From: Competibacteraceae bacterium UBA2788
GTDB taxonomy: Bacteria; Pseudomonadota; Gammaproteobacteria; Competibacterales; Competibacteraceae
DNA: 10,205 nt
NCBI GenBank assembly: GCA_002352185.1
Contig: DEHY01000052.1
Coordinates: 12,308-22,512, forward strand
Direction of reading: 5' to 3'
In this document: positions 1 to 6,161 of the stretch, piece after piece
Layout: each line of letters begins with the position of its first letter
Numbering within the stretch: the first letter of the stretch is position 1
Made by a program: the position numbers and the translations under genes
Notes under the pieces: model-generated
Database searches by the model: none
What the model was told of the DNA's origin: nothing
Seen by the model: the letters and a program-made list of their open reading frames with translations, nothing else

Positions 1-156
1 CTGAATTTCCACCCGTGGGCGAATGGCGAAATGCTTGGTCCGGTACATCGAACAAAAGCTGCACCGATTGAAACTACAGCCCAGCGTCACTTGTAAAATG
101 AAGCTATTCGCCTCGGAGGGCGGACGGTAGACCGGCATATCGTACTGAATCAGCAT
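1..156 (-). CDS. Radical SAM protein, N-terminal part (cut by window edge)
   Basis: The first 52 codons of a leftward gene are visible; the rest lies beyond the window. The ATG at 156-154 is preceded by GAGGAAGAG about 6 bases upstream, a good ribosome binding site. The peptide has the stretch VYRPPSEANSFILQVTLGC, followed by three cysteines at residues 27, 32 and 35 (C-X4-C-X2-C) and then SMYR. Such a cysteine cluster near the N-terminus binds the [4Fe-4S] cluster that cleaves S-adenosylmethionine in radical SAM enzymes. The four-residue first gap differs from the classical CX3CX2C, but from memory a COG1032-like group with 'YRPPSEA...GCSHNKCTFCSMY' has this spacing, so I read it as typical of that group. 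The reaction catalysed cannot be told from this fragment. It is transcribed divergently from the thioesterase/GTPase operon. Confidence 0.85.
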   Translation of the reverse strand, partial: MLIQYDMPVYRPPSEANSFILQVTLGCSFNRCSFCSMYRTKHFAIRPRVEIQ

Positions 157-190
157 GATGGCTCTTCCTCGATAAGAGTAGTTGGGAATG

Positions 191-208
191 AGCGGATCAC
201 GATCCGCT
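191..208. promoter_or_regulatory. Perfect palindrome in the divergent spacer, possible operator
   Basis: AGCGGATC-AC-GATCCGCT is an 8-bp perfect inverted repeat around a 2-base centre. It lies 35 bases from the radical SAM start and 112 bases from the thioesterase start. The tight spacing suits binding of a dimeric regulator better than an RNA hairpin, although a 7-bp stem with a CACG loop is possible. On the + strand four T's follow, but then ACCCC, which is poor for a terminator. No regulator for it is encoded next to it. The operator role is inferred. Confidence 0.35.
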
Positions 209-253
209 TTTACCCCATAATCGTTTACAATCCCTGCCGAAATCGCTGCTCTG

Positions 254-282
254 TTTAGCCAGCGTCTAATTTAACCTATTAT
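254..282 (+). promoter_or_regulatory. Possible sigma-70 promoter for the thioesterase/GTPase operon
   Basis: TATTAT at 277-282 matches the -10 consensus at five of six bases. TTTAGC at 254-259 is a weak -35 (three of six) at the ideal 17-base spacing. They lie in the only markedly AT-rich part of the left half, about 40 bases before the thioesterase ATG. The assignment rests on consensus matching alone. Confidence 0.25.
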
Positions 283-319
283 TTAATAAATCAATTTCTG
301 ATTGCAGTCGAGGCGGCGC

Positions 320-760
320 ATGGCGCGAATCAAATTGGGGCTACCGGCGAATTTTCCGTTCAGCACCGAACTGCGGGTACGAATCACCGATGTCAACTAC
401 GGCGGACACATGGGCAACGACGCTCTGCTGGGTCTGCTGCACGAAGCGCGGGTGCAATTTCTGGCGCATTATGGCCTGAGCGAGCTGGATATTTGCGGCG
501 TCGGGATCATCATGGCCGATAGCGTCATCGTCTACAAATCCGAGGCGTTTCCCGCTGAAACCCTGGTGTTCGCCGTGGCAGTGACCGATTTCAACCGGTA
601 TGGCTGTGATTTCGTCTATCGCGTAACCGAGAAGGCCAGTGGCCGCGAAGTGGCGCGGGCCAAGACCGGCATCGTGTTCTTCGACTATCAGCAACGCACG
701 ATCCAGAACGTACCGCCGACCTTCCTCGACTTGTTCCCACCCGATGTCGTCCCTGCCTAA
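320..760 (+). CDS. FadM/YbgC-type hotdog acyl-CoA thioesterase
   Basis: A 146-residue protein of the usual length for a single-domain 4HBT hotdog thioesterase, which hydrolyses acyl-CoA or a related thioester in the cytoplasm. Residues 19-44 carry the family signature: R-I-T-D24 at the position of the catalytic aspartate, then YGGH30, N33 and the long central helix with E42-A-R44. The following strands run through VIVYKSEAF and TGIVFFDY. The ATG at 320 is preferred to an in-frame TTG at 302 because GAGG sits 6-9 bases upstream of it and the family signature starts soon after. The last 17 bases overlap the next gene, so this is the first gene of a coupled operon with two GTPases. The substrate is unknown; the operon suggests a link to lipid or envelope function, which is inference. 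Confidence 0.85.
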   Translation: MARIKLGLPANFPFSTELRVRITDVNYGGHMGNDALLGLLHEARVQFLAHYGLSELDICGVGIIMADSVIVYKSEAFPAETLVFAVAVTDFNRYGCDFVYRVTEKASGREVARAKTGIVFFDYQQRTIQNVPPTFLDLFPPDVVPA

Positions 761-2285
761 GCTGCCGCTGTCGCCCGCCGCCCGGGCATGGCTGCCCGTC
801 CGCCTGCTGCTGGCGGTGGGCGCCAGCATTGGCGTGGCGTTCCTGCTGGTGCTGGTGCTGTATCTCACCGATCTCAGCCTGTCGGTGTGGGATCGCTTGC
901 AGCGAGCGCCTACTGCGTTCTGGGTCATCTATCTGCTGATTCTGGTGGCGCTGGGCAGCGGCGGCGCGTATGGCGTGTGGCGGGTGCTGAATCTGGGCCG
1001 TCCGTCCGGCAAGCCCCGGGCCAGGGCGCCGGCAAAGCCGCCGGATGAAGCCACTCTGCGCGAGCGCCTGGAGCGCAGCGAAGCGTCCGGGGTGCCGGTG
1101 GACGCCATCCGCCGCGAATTGGAGGAATTGCAACGGCGGCGGGCAGTCGGCGAGATTGTGGTGGCGGTATTCGGCGAAATCAGCGCGGGCAAGTCGTCGC
1201 TGATCCGCGCCCTGTTGCCCGGAACCGAGATTGCGGTTGACGTGCGCGGCGGCACCACCCGCACAGTGACGTATTACACCTGGACCAGCTCCGCCGGCGA
1301 CTGCTTGATTCTGGCGGACCTGCCAGGGTTGAATGAGGCGGACGGCTCGATGGATCAGTTGGCCCGTGACGAGGCGTTGCGCGCCCATGTCGTCCTCTAC
1401 GTCTGCGACGGCGATCTGACCCGCGACCAGTATCAGGCGTTGCGAACCCTGGTCGATCTGGGCAGTCCGCTGATCGTGGCGCTGAACAAGATGGATCGCT
1501 ACACCGGGCGGGAACTGGAGCAGGTGCGCGAACGGCTGGCCGAGCGGGTGGGCGAGCGCCTGGAAGTCGCGCCGGTGCAATGCGGCGGCATGGAGGAAGT
1601 GACCCGCATTTATCACGATGGCCGCGAGGAAACCAGCCTGCGCGAACGCCCCGCGCAGGTTGATGAGTTGCGTCGCGCTCTGCAACGCTATCTCGACAGT
1701 GATCCGCAAGTGCTGGACGCGCTGCGTGATACCTCCGTGTTCGTGCTGGCGCAGCAGAAGCTGGATACCGCAGTGGCTCAGCACCGCCGCGAAAAAGCTG
1801 ACGCCATTGTGCAAGGGTATTCGCGCAAGGCCGTGTTCGGCGCGCTGGCCGCCGTCAGCCCCGGCACCGATGTGCTGATTCAGGGCTATCTGGGCTTTAA
1901 TCTGATGAAGGAACTGTGCGCGCTGTACGAAGTACCGGCGCGTGAGGTGGATATGCAGCGCTTCCTGGATTTGGCTGGCAACCAGCTCAAGCGCAGCCTC
2001 AACCTGCTGCTGGCCCTGGTCGGCAACGTGTTCAAGGCTTTTCCCGGCATGGGCACGGTGGTGGGCGGTATGATGCACGCTGTGGTCTATGGGCTGATCT
2101 TCGAGAGTCTGGGTAAAGCAGTCGCCCGCTCTCTGGAAAGCCGTGGCGATCTGGCGAGCGGCCCCGCCTTGCGGATGTTCGAGGATAACCTGAGTGAAGA
2201 TTTGGAAGCGCGTGCAAAACGATTGGCCCAACTGGTTTGGGCGCGGCAGCGGGAGGGCGACAGTGCCGGAACTGCCGCCGGTTAA
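744..2285 (+). CDS. Membrane-anchored GTPase with C-terminal DUF697-like domain
   Basis: A 513-residue protein. Two hydrophobic helices at about residues 17-42 and 58-80 anchor it in the inner membrane. A charged, likely coiled region follows (about 100-134), then an Era/TrmE-like G domain: G1 GEISAGKSS (144-152), a G2 candidate GGTTRT (169-174), G3 DLPG (192-195) and G4 NKMD (248-251). The G5 position reads PVQCGG (277-282) rather than the usual SA-containing loop. Residues about 355-465, including AAVSPGTDVLIQGYLG, match the DUF697 pattern seen in YcjF-like proteins. The ATG at 744 lies inside the upstream thioesterase gene and has no clear Shine-Dalgarno sequence, so it probably depends on coupling to that gene. 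A reading frame open further upstream is only a shadow of the thioesterase. A paralogous GTPase follows at once. The cellular role of such GTPase-DUF697 proteins is not established. Confidence 0.88.
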   Translation: MSSLPKLPLSPAARAWLPVRLLLAVGASIGVAFLLVLVLYLTDLSLSVWDRLQRAPTAFWVIYLLILVALGSGGAYGVWRVLNLGRPSGKPRARAPAKPPDEATLRERLERSEASGVPVDAIRRELEELQRRRAVGEIVVAVFGEISAGKSSLIRALLPGTEIAVDVRGGTTRTVTYYTWTSSAGDCLILADLPGLNEADGSMDQLARDEALRAHVVLYVCDGDLTRDQYQALRTLVDLGSPLIVALNKMDRYTGRELEQVRERLAERVGERLEVAPVQCGGMEEVTRIYHDGREETSLRERPAQVDELRRALQRYLDSDPQVLDALRDTSVFVLAQQKLDTAVAQHRREKADAIVQGYSRKAVFGALAAVSPGTDVLIQGYLGFNLMKELCALYEVPAREVDMQRFLDLAGNQLKRSLNLLLALVGNVFKAFPGMGTVVGGMMHAVVYGLIFESLGKAVARSLESRGDLASGPALRMFEDNLSEDLEARAKRLAQLVWARQREGDSAGTAAG

Positions 2286-3564
2286 CGGCGATACCCACCT
2301 GGCGCTGGCCCGCGACAGCCTGCGCGAGTTGCTGGACGATAAACGGGTGCCGCCGCCGGTGCGGGCGGCGCTGGCCGAGGAATACCAGCAACTGCAACTG
2401 CTGCTGGACAAGATCGAACACGGCCATATTCATATTGCGGTGTTCGGGCGGGTCAGCGTGGGCAAGTCGGCCTTGCTGAATGCCTTGCTGGGTGAAATGC
2501 GGTTCTCGACCAGTCCGCTGCATGGCGAGACTACCCGCGCCGATCACGCCCGCTGGCAGGAGTACGACGCGGGCGGCGTGTTCCTGATTGATACCCCCGG
2601 CATCAACGAAGTCGCGGGCGAAGCGCGGGAACAACTGGCGCACGATGTGGCGACCCGCAGCGATCTGGTGATGTTCGTGGTGGACGGCGACATCACCGAC
2701 ACCGAGCTTAGAGCGCTGCGACAAGTCAAGGGCGCGGCGCAACGGCTGGTGCTGGTGCTGAACAAGATCGACCGCTACACCCGCGCTGACCGCGAATTGC
2801 TGTTGCAGACCCTGCGCGAGCGCGCCGAGGGCCTGATTCAACCCCAGGATATTGTAACCGCCGCCGCTCAGCCCACCGAACGCATCGTGATTCTGGTGGA
2901 CGCCGAGGGCAATGAAACCGAAACCCGCCGCTGTCCGCCCCCGGATGTCACTGCGTTGCGCGAGCGGATTTGGGACATTCTCAAGGCCGAAGGTAAAACC
3001 ATGGCGGCGCTCAACGCGGGACTGTTTGCCGGGCGCTTTTCCGACCGGCTGAGCCGCGAAATCATCGCCATTCGCCACGATGTGGCCGATACGGTGGTGC
3101 GCAATTACTGTCTGGGGAAAGGCGTGGCGGTGGCGCTGAACCCGATTCCGGTCGCCGATATTCTGGCGGCGGTCGCCACCGACGCCGCGATGATCCTGCA
3201 CCTGAGTCGAGTGTACGGCCTGCCGATCAGCCGCAGCGAGGCCGGTTCGCTGCTCAAGACCATCTTCACCCAACTGGTGTTTCTGATGGGCACGGTGTGG
3301 GGGATGAATCTGGTGGCGTCGGCGCTCAAGGGCATCAGCCTGGGGCTGTCTACGGTGGTGACGGCGGGCGCGCAGGGCGCGGTGGCCTGGTACGGCACCT
3401 ATGTCGTGGGCCGCGCCGCCGAGCAGTATTTCGCGCAGGGCAAGTCCTGGGGCGAAGGCGGGCCGAAACGGGCGGTGCAGGACATTCTCGACAGCCTGGA
3501 CCGAGAATCGCTGCTGGCCCAGGCGCGGGATGACATCCTGGCCCGGCTAAAGCCGCTGCTGTGA
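2194..3564 (+). CDS. Second GTPase with C-terminal DUF697-like domain
   Basis: A 456-residue paralogue of the preceding GTPase. An amphipathic, Trp-rich N-terminus (MKIWKRVQNDWPNWFGRG) replaces the membrane helices, and a helical linker precedes the G domain: G1 GRVSVGKSA (85-93), G2 candidate GETTR (111-115), G3 DTPG (133-136), G4 NKID (190-193) and a plausible G5 VTAAA (221-225). A DUF697-like hydrophobic domain fills about residues 300-410 (ALNPIPVADILAAVATDAA). Start choice is uncertain. GTG 2194 has GAGG 9 bases upstream and gives a 92-base overlap with the first GTPase. In-frame GTG 2263 has a stronger GGGAGGG site and a 23-base overlap. I keep 2194 because the extra residues look like real protein. 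Its end overlaps the DUF3301 start. The two GTPases may form a heteromeric membrane switch; that is inference. Confidence 0.87.
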   Translation: MKIWKRVQNDWPNWFGRGSGRATVPELPPVNGDTHLALARDSLRELLDDKRVPPPVRAALAEEYQQLQLLLDKIEHGHIHIAVFGRVSVGKSALLNALLGEMRFSTSPLHGETTRADHARWQEYDAGGVFLIDTPGINEVAGEAREQLAHDVATRSDLVMFVVDGDITDTELRALRQVKGAAQRLVLVLNKIDRYTRADRELLLQTLRERAEGLIQPQDIVTAAAQPTERIVILVDAEGNETETRRCPPPDVTALRERIWDILKAEGKTMAALNAGLFAGRFSDRLSREIIAIRHDVADTVVRNYCLGKGVAVALNPIPVADILAAVATDAAMILHLSRVYGLPISRSEAGSLLKTIFTQLVFLMGTVWGMNLVASALKGISLGLSTVVTAGAQGAVAWYGTYVVGRAAEQYFAQGKSWGEGGPKRAVQDILDSLDRESLLAQARDDILARLKPLL

Positions 3565-3884
3565 GCTTTTCCTTCCTGCTCGGATTTTTCGCAGTGTCCG
3601 GGATGGGCCTGTGGTTCTGGCGCGACAGTCTCGGCGCCCGTGAACAGGCTCGCGCCGCCAGCGCCCGCGCCTGCCGGCAAAGCAGTGTGCAACTGCTGGA
3701 CGATACCGTGGCGCTGGAACGGCTATGGTGGCGGCGCGACCGCGATGGACGGTTGAAACTGGAGCGGTTGTATCTGTTCGAGTTCACCGACACCGGGCAA
3801 CGTCGCCGGATCGGCAGTGTGCTGCTGGTGGGCTGGCGGGTCGAAGTGCTGCACATGGAAGGCGGCGATCTGCTGCTGCCGTGA
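3561..3884 (+). CDS. DUF3301 family small membrane protein
   Basis: A 107-residue protein starting at a GTG that overlaps the stop of the second GTPase (GTGA), a typical coupled junction. Residues 3-20 form one hydrophobic helix, followed by a basic segment rich in Ala and Arg. The rest matches my memory of DUF3301: a conserved cysteine (38) before VQLLDDTVALERL, an RRDRDGRLKLERLY stretch, then FEFTDTG (73-79) and a final strand region. Length agrees with the family (about 100 residues). DUF3301 has no known function; proteins of this sort occur mainly in gammaproteobacteria. It closes the operon, and its product probably sits in the inner membrane with a small soluble domain, perhaps with the GTPases. 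Confidence in the family is good; the role is unknown. Confidence 0.82.
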   Translation: MSFSFLLGFFAVSGMGLWFWRDSLGAREQARAASARACRQSSVQLLDDTVALERLWWRRDRDGRLKLERLYLFEFTDTGQRRRIGSVLLVGWRVEVLHMEGGDLLLP

Positions 3885-3908
3885 AGTCCTGGCTTGACTC
3901 CGCCGGTT

Positions 3909-4000
3909 TCAGAGGCGGGGCGGTTGCAGGACATGACGCAGACGCTCGGCGAGCGGAACCAGGTCGCCGTCGGGGATCAAGCGCGCTTGTCGGTCGGCGC
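3909..4000 (-). pseudogene. C-terminal tail of a truncated, unidentified gene
   Basis: On the - strand, an open frame of about 29 codons ends at TGA (3911-3909). It includes the protein-like stretch PDGDLVPLAERLRHVL and then QPPRL before the stop. Most codons end in G or C, as in genes nearby, and the stop lies 24 bases from the end of the convergent DUF3301 gene, a normal distance for a convergent gene pair. Rightwards, past about 4000, the frame loses protein character and meets the opposite-strand cyclase remnant. I read it as the 3' end of a gene whose 5' part has been deleted. The family is not recognised, and a chance open frame in GC-rich DNA remains possible. Confidence 0.4.
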
Positions 4001-4201
4001 TTGGGCGACACCGCCAACATCGCCTCACGGCTGGAAAGCTTTGACAAGGAGGCGCACGATCCGGTCAATAACCGGTGCCGGGTTTTAATCGGCGAGACCA
4101 CCTTGCGCTATCTGGACGGACCGTTCCGGGTTACGGAAATGGGTCGGGTCAAGTTCAAGGGCAAACAGCAAGAGATCGCGGTCTATCGGGTGGACGAGTA
4201 A
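4001..4201 (+). pseudogene. C-terminal remnant of a class III adenylate/guanylate cyclase
   Basis: The last 66 codons before TAA at 4199-4201 encode the end of a class III nucleotide cyclase catalytic domain. They start at LGDTANIASRLESFDKE, continue with RVLIGETTLRYLDG and end with GRVKFKGKQQEIAVYRV. The Asn and Arg of the N-x-x-x-R pair (residues 6 and 10 of the remnant), which stabilise the transition state in this family, are still present. Everything before, including both metal-binding aspartates and any sensory domain, is absent. The frame stays open to the left as far as 3725, but its sequence there is not cyclase-like and is a shadow of DUF3301. There is no start codon with a ribosome binding site near 4001. 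It should be inactive. Its stop lies 2 bases from the end of the convergent AraC gene. Confidence 0.8.
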
Positions 4202-4203
4202 TT

Positions 4204-5229
4204 TCACCCACTCATCCGGTTTTCACCCGCCTGCTTGCTATCCTGCCGATATTTGCCGGGAAGGGTTCCCGTCCACGACTTGAAGGCGCGATAGAAAGCG
4301 CTGGTCTCCGCAAAACCCAGTTCGAGGGCGATATCCAGAATGCTGCGCTGGGAGTGGCACAACTGCTCGATGGCCATGTCCCGGCGCAGGGAATCCTTGA
4401 TCGCCATGAAGGTTTGCCCCTCGCGCTCCAGCTTGCGACGCAGCGTCGAGGGCGACAGATGAAACTCCCGGGCGACCTTCTCAAAGTCGGGCCACTCCGT
4501 CGGGGGGATGTGCTGCAAACGCTTGCGGATGCGGGCATGAAGACCATGAGAGTTGCGGTATTTGACCAGGAAGTTGGCCGGGGCATTGCGGAGAAATTCG
4601 CGCAGCGCGGCCTCCTTGCGCTGAATCGGCAGGGCAAGATGCGCAGCTTCAAAAACCAGAGTTGTGGCGGGCGCGCCAAATCGGGTTTCGGGGCCGAACA
4701 GCAATCGGTATTCGTCGGCGTGATCGGGGCTGGGTTGCGCGAAGGACGTTCTCAGGATGGGCAGGCGCCGGTTGGCCAGCCAGCACATCAACCCGTGCAG
4801 GATCGTCAACAGGGCGCCGTGCGCGAACAGCCGGGGAACCGTTCGCGGACACTGCAAGATGATGGCGCCTTCCGCGCCTTCGATGCTGAGCCGACCCCGG
4901 GTATCGTCCAGCACCAGGGCAAGGAAATCGAGCGCACGCCGTAGCGCCTTTTCAAGCGTGCCGGCGCCGAGTACCGCGAAGCACATCAATTTGAAACTGC
5001 CATGCCGCATGGGATGGCTGTCGAGTCCGAATAATTCGTCGTCCAGGGCGCGCGCCAGGATGTGCCACAAAACGCCGTAATGCGACACCGATACCCGGGC
5101 ATCGGGCAATTCGAGCAGATCCGGCGCGATGCCGGCGCCGCGCAGCATGGCGTCCACATCCAGGCCGCGCAGGGATGCGCCATGGAGAGCTTCCTTTACA
5201 AAACAGACCGATACCGTGCCTTTATTCAC
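4204..5229 (-). CDS. AraC-family transcriptional regulator with arabinose_bd-type N-terminal domain
   Basis: A 341-residue DNA-binding regulator. The N-terminal two thirds (about 15-210) match the all-helical ligand/dimerisation domain (PF12625-like) of OruR/ArgR-type AraC regulators, with LPDARVSVSHYGVLW and a HGSFKLMCFAVLGAGTLEKAL stretch. The C-terminus has two helix-turn-helix motifs: about 246-270 (VAREFHLSPSTLRRKLEREG) and about 296-330 (SILDIALELGFAETSAFYRA, then FKSWTGTLPGKYR). The GTG start at 5229 is chosen because AAGGGGAA lies just upstream; a TTG at 5265 in the same frame has no such support. It is transcribed away from the acyl-CoA gene cluster at 5371, the usual layout for a regulator controlling its divergent neighbour. 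The inducer is probably an intermediate of that pathway, which is inference. Confidence 0.9.
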   Translation of the reverse strand: MNKGTVSVCFVKEALHGASLRGLDVDAMLRGAGIAPDLLELPDARVSVSHYGVLWHILARALDDELFGLDSHPMRHGSFKLMCFAVLGAGTLEKALRRALDFLALVLDDTRGRLSIEGAEGAIILQCPRTVPRLFAHGALLTILHGLMCWLANRRLPILRTSFAQPSPDHADEYRLLFGPETRFGAPATTLVFEAAHLALPIQRKEAALREFLRNAPANFLVKYRNSHGLHARIRKRLQHIPPTEWPDFEKVAREFHLSPSTLRRKLEREGQTFMAIKDSLRRDMAIEQLCHSQRSILDIALELGFAETSAFYRAFKSWTGTLPGKYRQDSKQAGENRMSG

Positions 5230-5326
5230 GGTTTCCCCTTGGCGCTCCGGCGGCGCCAGTTGCAAAAAACTCCAGGCAGATTGGCGGATTTTCGCATGGA
5301 GCGCGGCCCAAGCGCTTTTTAGACTG

Positions 5327-5340
5327 TGCTAACTCTAGCA
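5327..5340. promoter_or_regulatory. Inverted repeat upstream of the catabolic cluster, possible operator
   Basis: TGCTA-ACTC-TAGCA is a perfect 5-bp inverted repeat, 30 bases before the dehydrogenase ATG in the spacer shared with the AraC gene. An 8-bp palindrome, AAGCGCTT, lies just to its left at 5310-5317, followed by a short T run. Either could be a regulator site. Classical AraC targets are direct repeats, so the link to that regulator is uncertain. No convincing -35/-10 pair was found in the spacer. Confidence 0.3.
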
Positions 5341-5370
5341 AAAAAACGATCACGCCATGCGAGTACAGCC

Positions 5371-6138
5371 ATGCACATCGATAACCGCACGTTTCTCGTG
5401 ACCGGCGGCGCTTCCGGTCTTGGCGCGGCCACCGCGCGCATGTTCGTCGCCGCCGGCGGCAGGGTGGCCATCGCTGACATGAATCGGGAGGCCGGCGCGG
5501 CGCTCGCCACCGAACTCGGCCAGGCCGCCCGTTTCGTCTTTACCGACGTGGCCGACGAGGCGAGCGGACAAGCGGCGGTCGATTCGACCGTGAGCGCATT
5601 CGGCGCCCTGCACGGCCTGGTCAACTGCGCCGGCGTCGCGCCAGCAGAAAAGGTTCTGGGCAAGCATGGGCCGCCTGGTCTGGCCGCTTTCGCCAGGGTG
5701 GTGCAGATCAATCTGATTGGCGCTTTCAACATGATCCGCCAGGCCGCCACCGCAATGGCGCGCAACGAAGCCGATGAAACCGGCGAGCGTGGCGTCATCG
5801 TCAATACCGCGTCGGTGGCGGCCTTCGAGGGCCAAATCGGGCAGGCCGCCTACGCGGCATCCAAGGGCGGCGTGGTGGCGATGACTCTGCCCCTCGCACG
5901 GGAACTCAGCCGCAGCGGCATCCGGGTGATGACCATCGCGCCCGGCGTCATGGAAACCCCCATGCTGCTGGACATGCCCCAGGAGGTGCAGGACTCCCTT
6001 GGCAAAATGGTCCCGTTTCCTCCCCGCCTCGGCAAACCGGACGAATTCGCCGGCCTGGTTCGCCATATCGTGGAAAACGCCTACCTCAACGGCGAGATCA
6101 TCCGCCTCGATGGCGCCATTCGCATGGGCGCGAAATAG
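5371..6138 (+). CDS. HSD10-type SDR, 3-hydroxyacyl-CoA dehydrogenase
   Basis: A 255-residue short-chain dehydrogenase/reductase of classical length. The Rossmann motif TGGASGLG is at 11-18, and D36 after the second strand favours NAD over NADP. NCAG is at 85-88, N114 and S148 complete the catalytic set with Y161-A-A-S-K165, and [10 protein letters not shown] (190-199) follows. The C-terminal segment [18 protein letters not shown] and the end [12 protein letters not shown] are typical of type II 3-hydroxyacyl-CoA dehydrogenase (HSD17B10), which oxidises 3-hydroxyacyl-CoAs, including 2-methyl-3-hydroxybutyryl-CoA of isoleucine breakdown. Start: ATG 5371, just before the Rossmann fold; its ribosome binding site is weak (GCGAG). 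It is the first gene of the catabolic cluster, 23 bases before the acyl-CoA dehydrogenase gene. The substrate here is probably branched or cyclic, judging by the neighbours. Confidence 0.9.
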   Translation: MHIDNRTFLVTGGASGLGAATARMFVAAGGRVAIADMNREAGAALATELGQAARFVFTDVADEASGQAAVDSTVSAFGALHGLVNCAGVAPAEKVLGKHGPPGLAAFARVVQINLIGAFNMIRQAATAMARNEADETGERGVIVNTASVAAFEGQIGQAAYAASKGGVVAMTLPLARELSRSGIRVMTIAPGVMETPMLLDMPQEVQDSLGKMVPFPPRLGKPDEFAGLVRHIVENAYLNGEIIRLDGAIRMGAK

Positions 6139-6161
6139 GGTTTTCGGAAAAGGACGGACGC

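Noticed and set aside
302..319. TTG at 302 as the thioesterase start
   Set aside because: The ATG at 320 has GAGG at a proper distance and the six extra residues (MQSRRR) add nothing family-like.
591..2411. Long leftward open frame (606 codons) opposite the first GTPase
   Set aside because: It is antisense to a protein with clear GTPase motifs; its composition (Gln-, His- and Ala-rich, no motif) is typical of a shadow frame in GC-rich DNA.
2032..3273. Leftward open frame of 413 codons opposite the second GTPase
   Set aside because: Same reason: low-complexity shadow sequence over a gene with intact G1, G3 and G4 motifs.
3898..3920. Hairpin CTCCGCC / GGCGGGG with a 9-base loop just after the DUF3301 gene, as a terminator
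   Set aside because: One G-U pair, no T run on either strand, and it overlaps the coding-like - strand tail, so a rho-independent terminator is not supported.
4075..4944. Rightward open frame of 289 codons over the AraC gene
   Set aside because: The opposite strand encodes a complete AraC regulator with both helix-turn-helix motifs; the rightward frame shows no domain.
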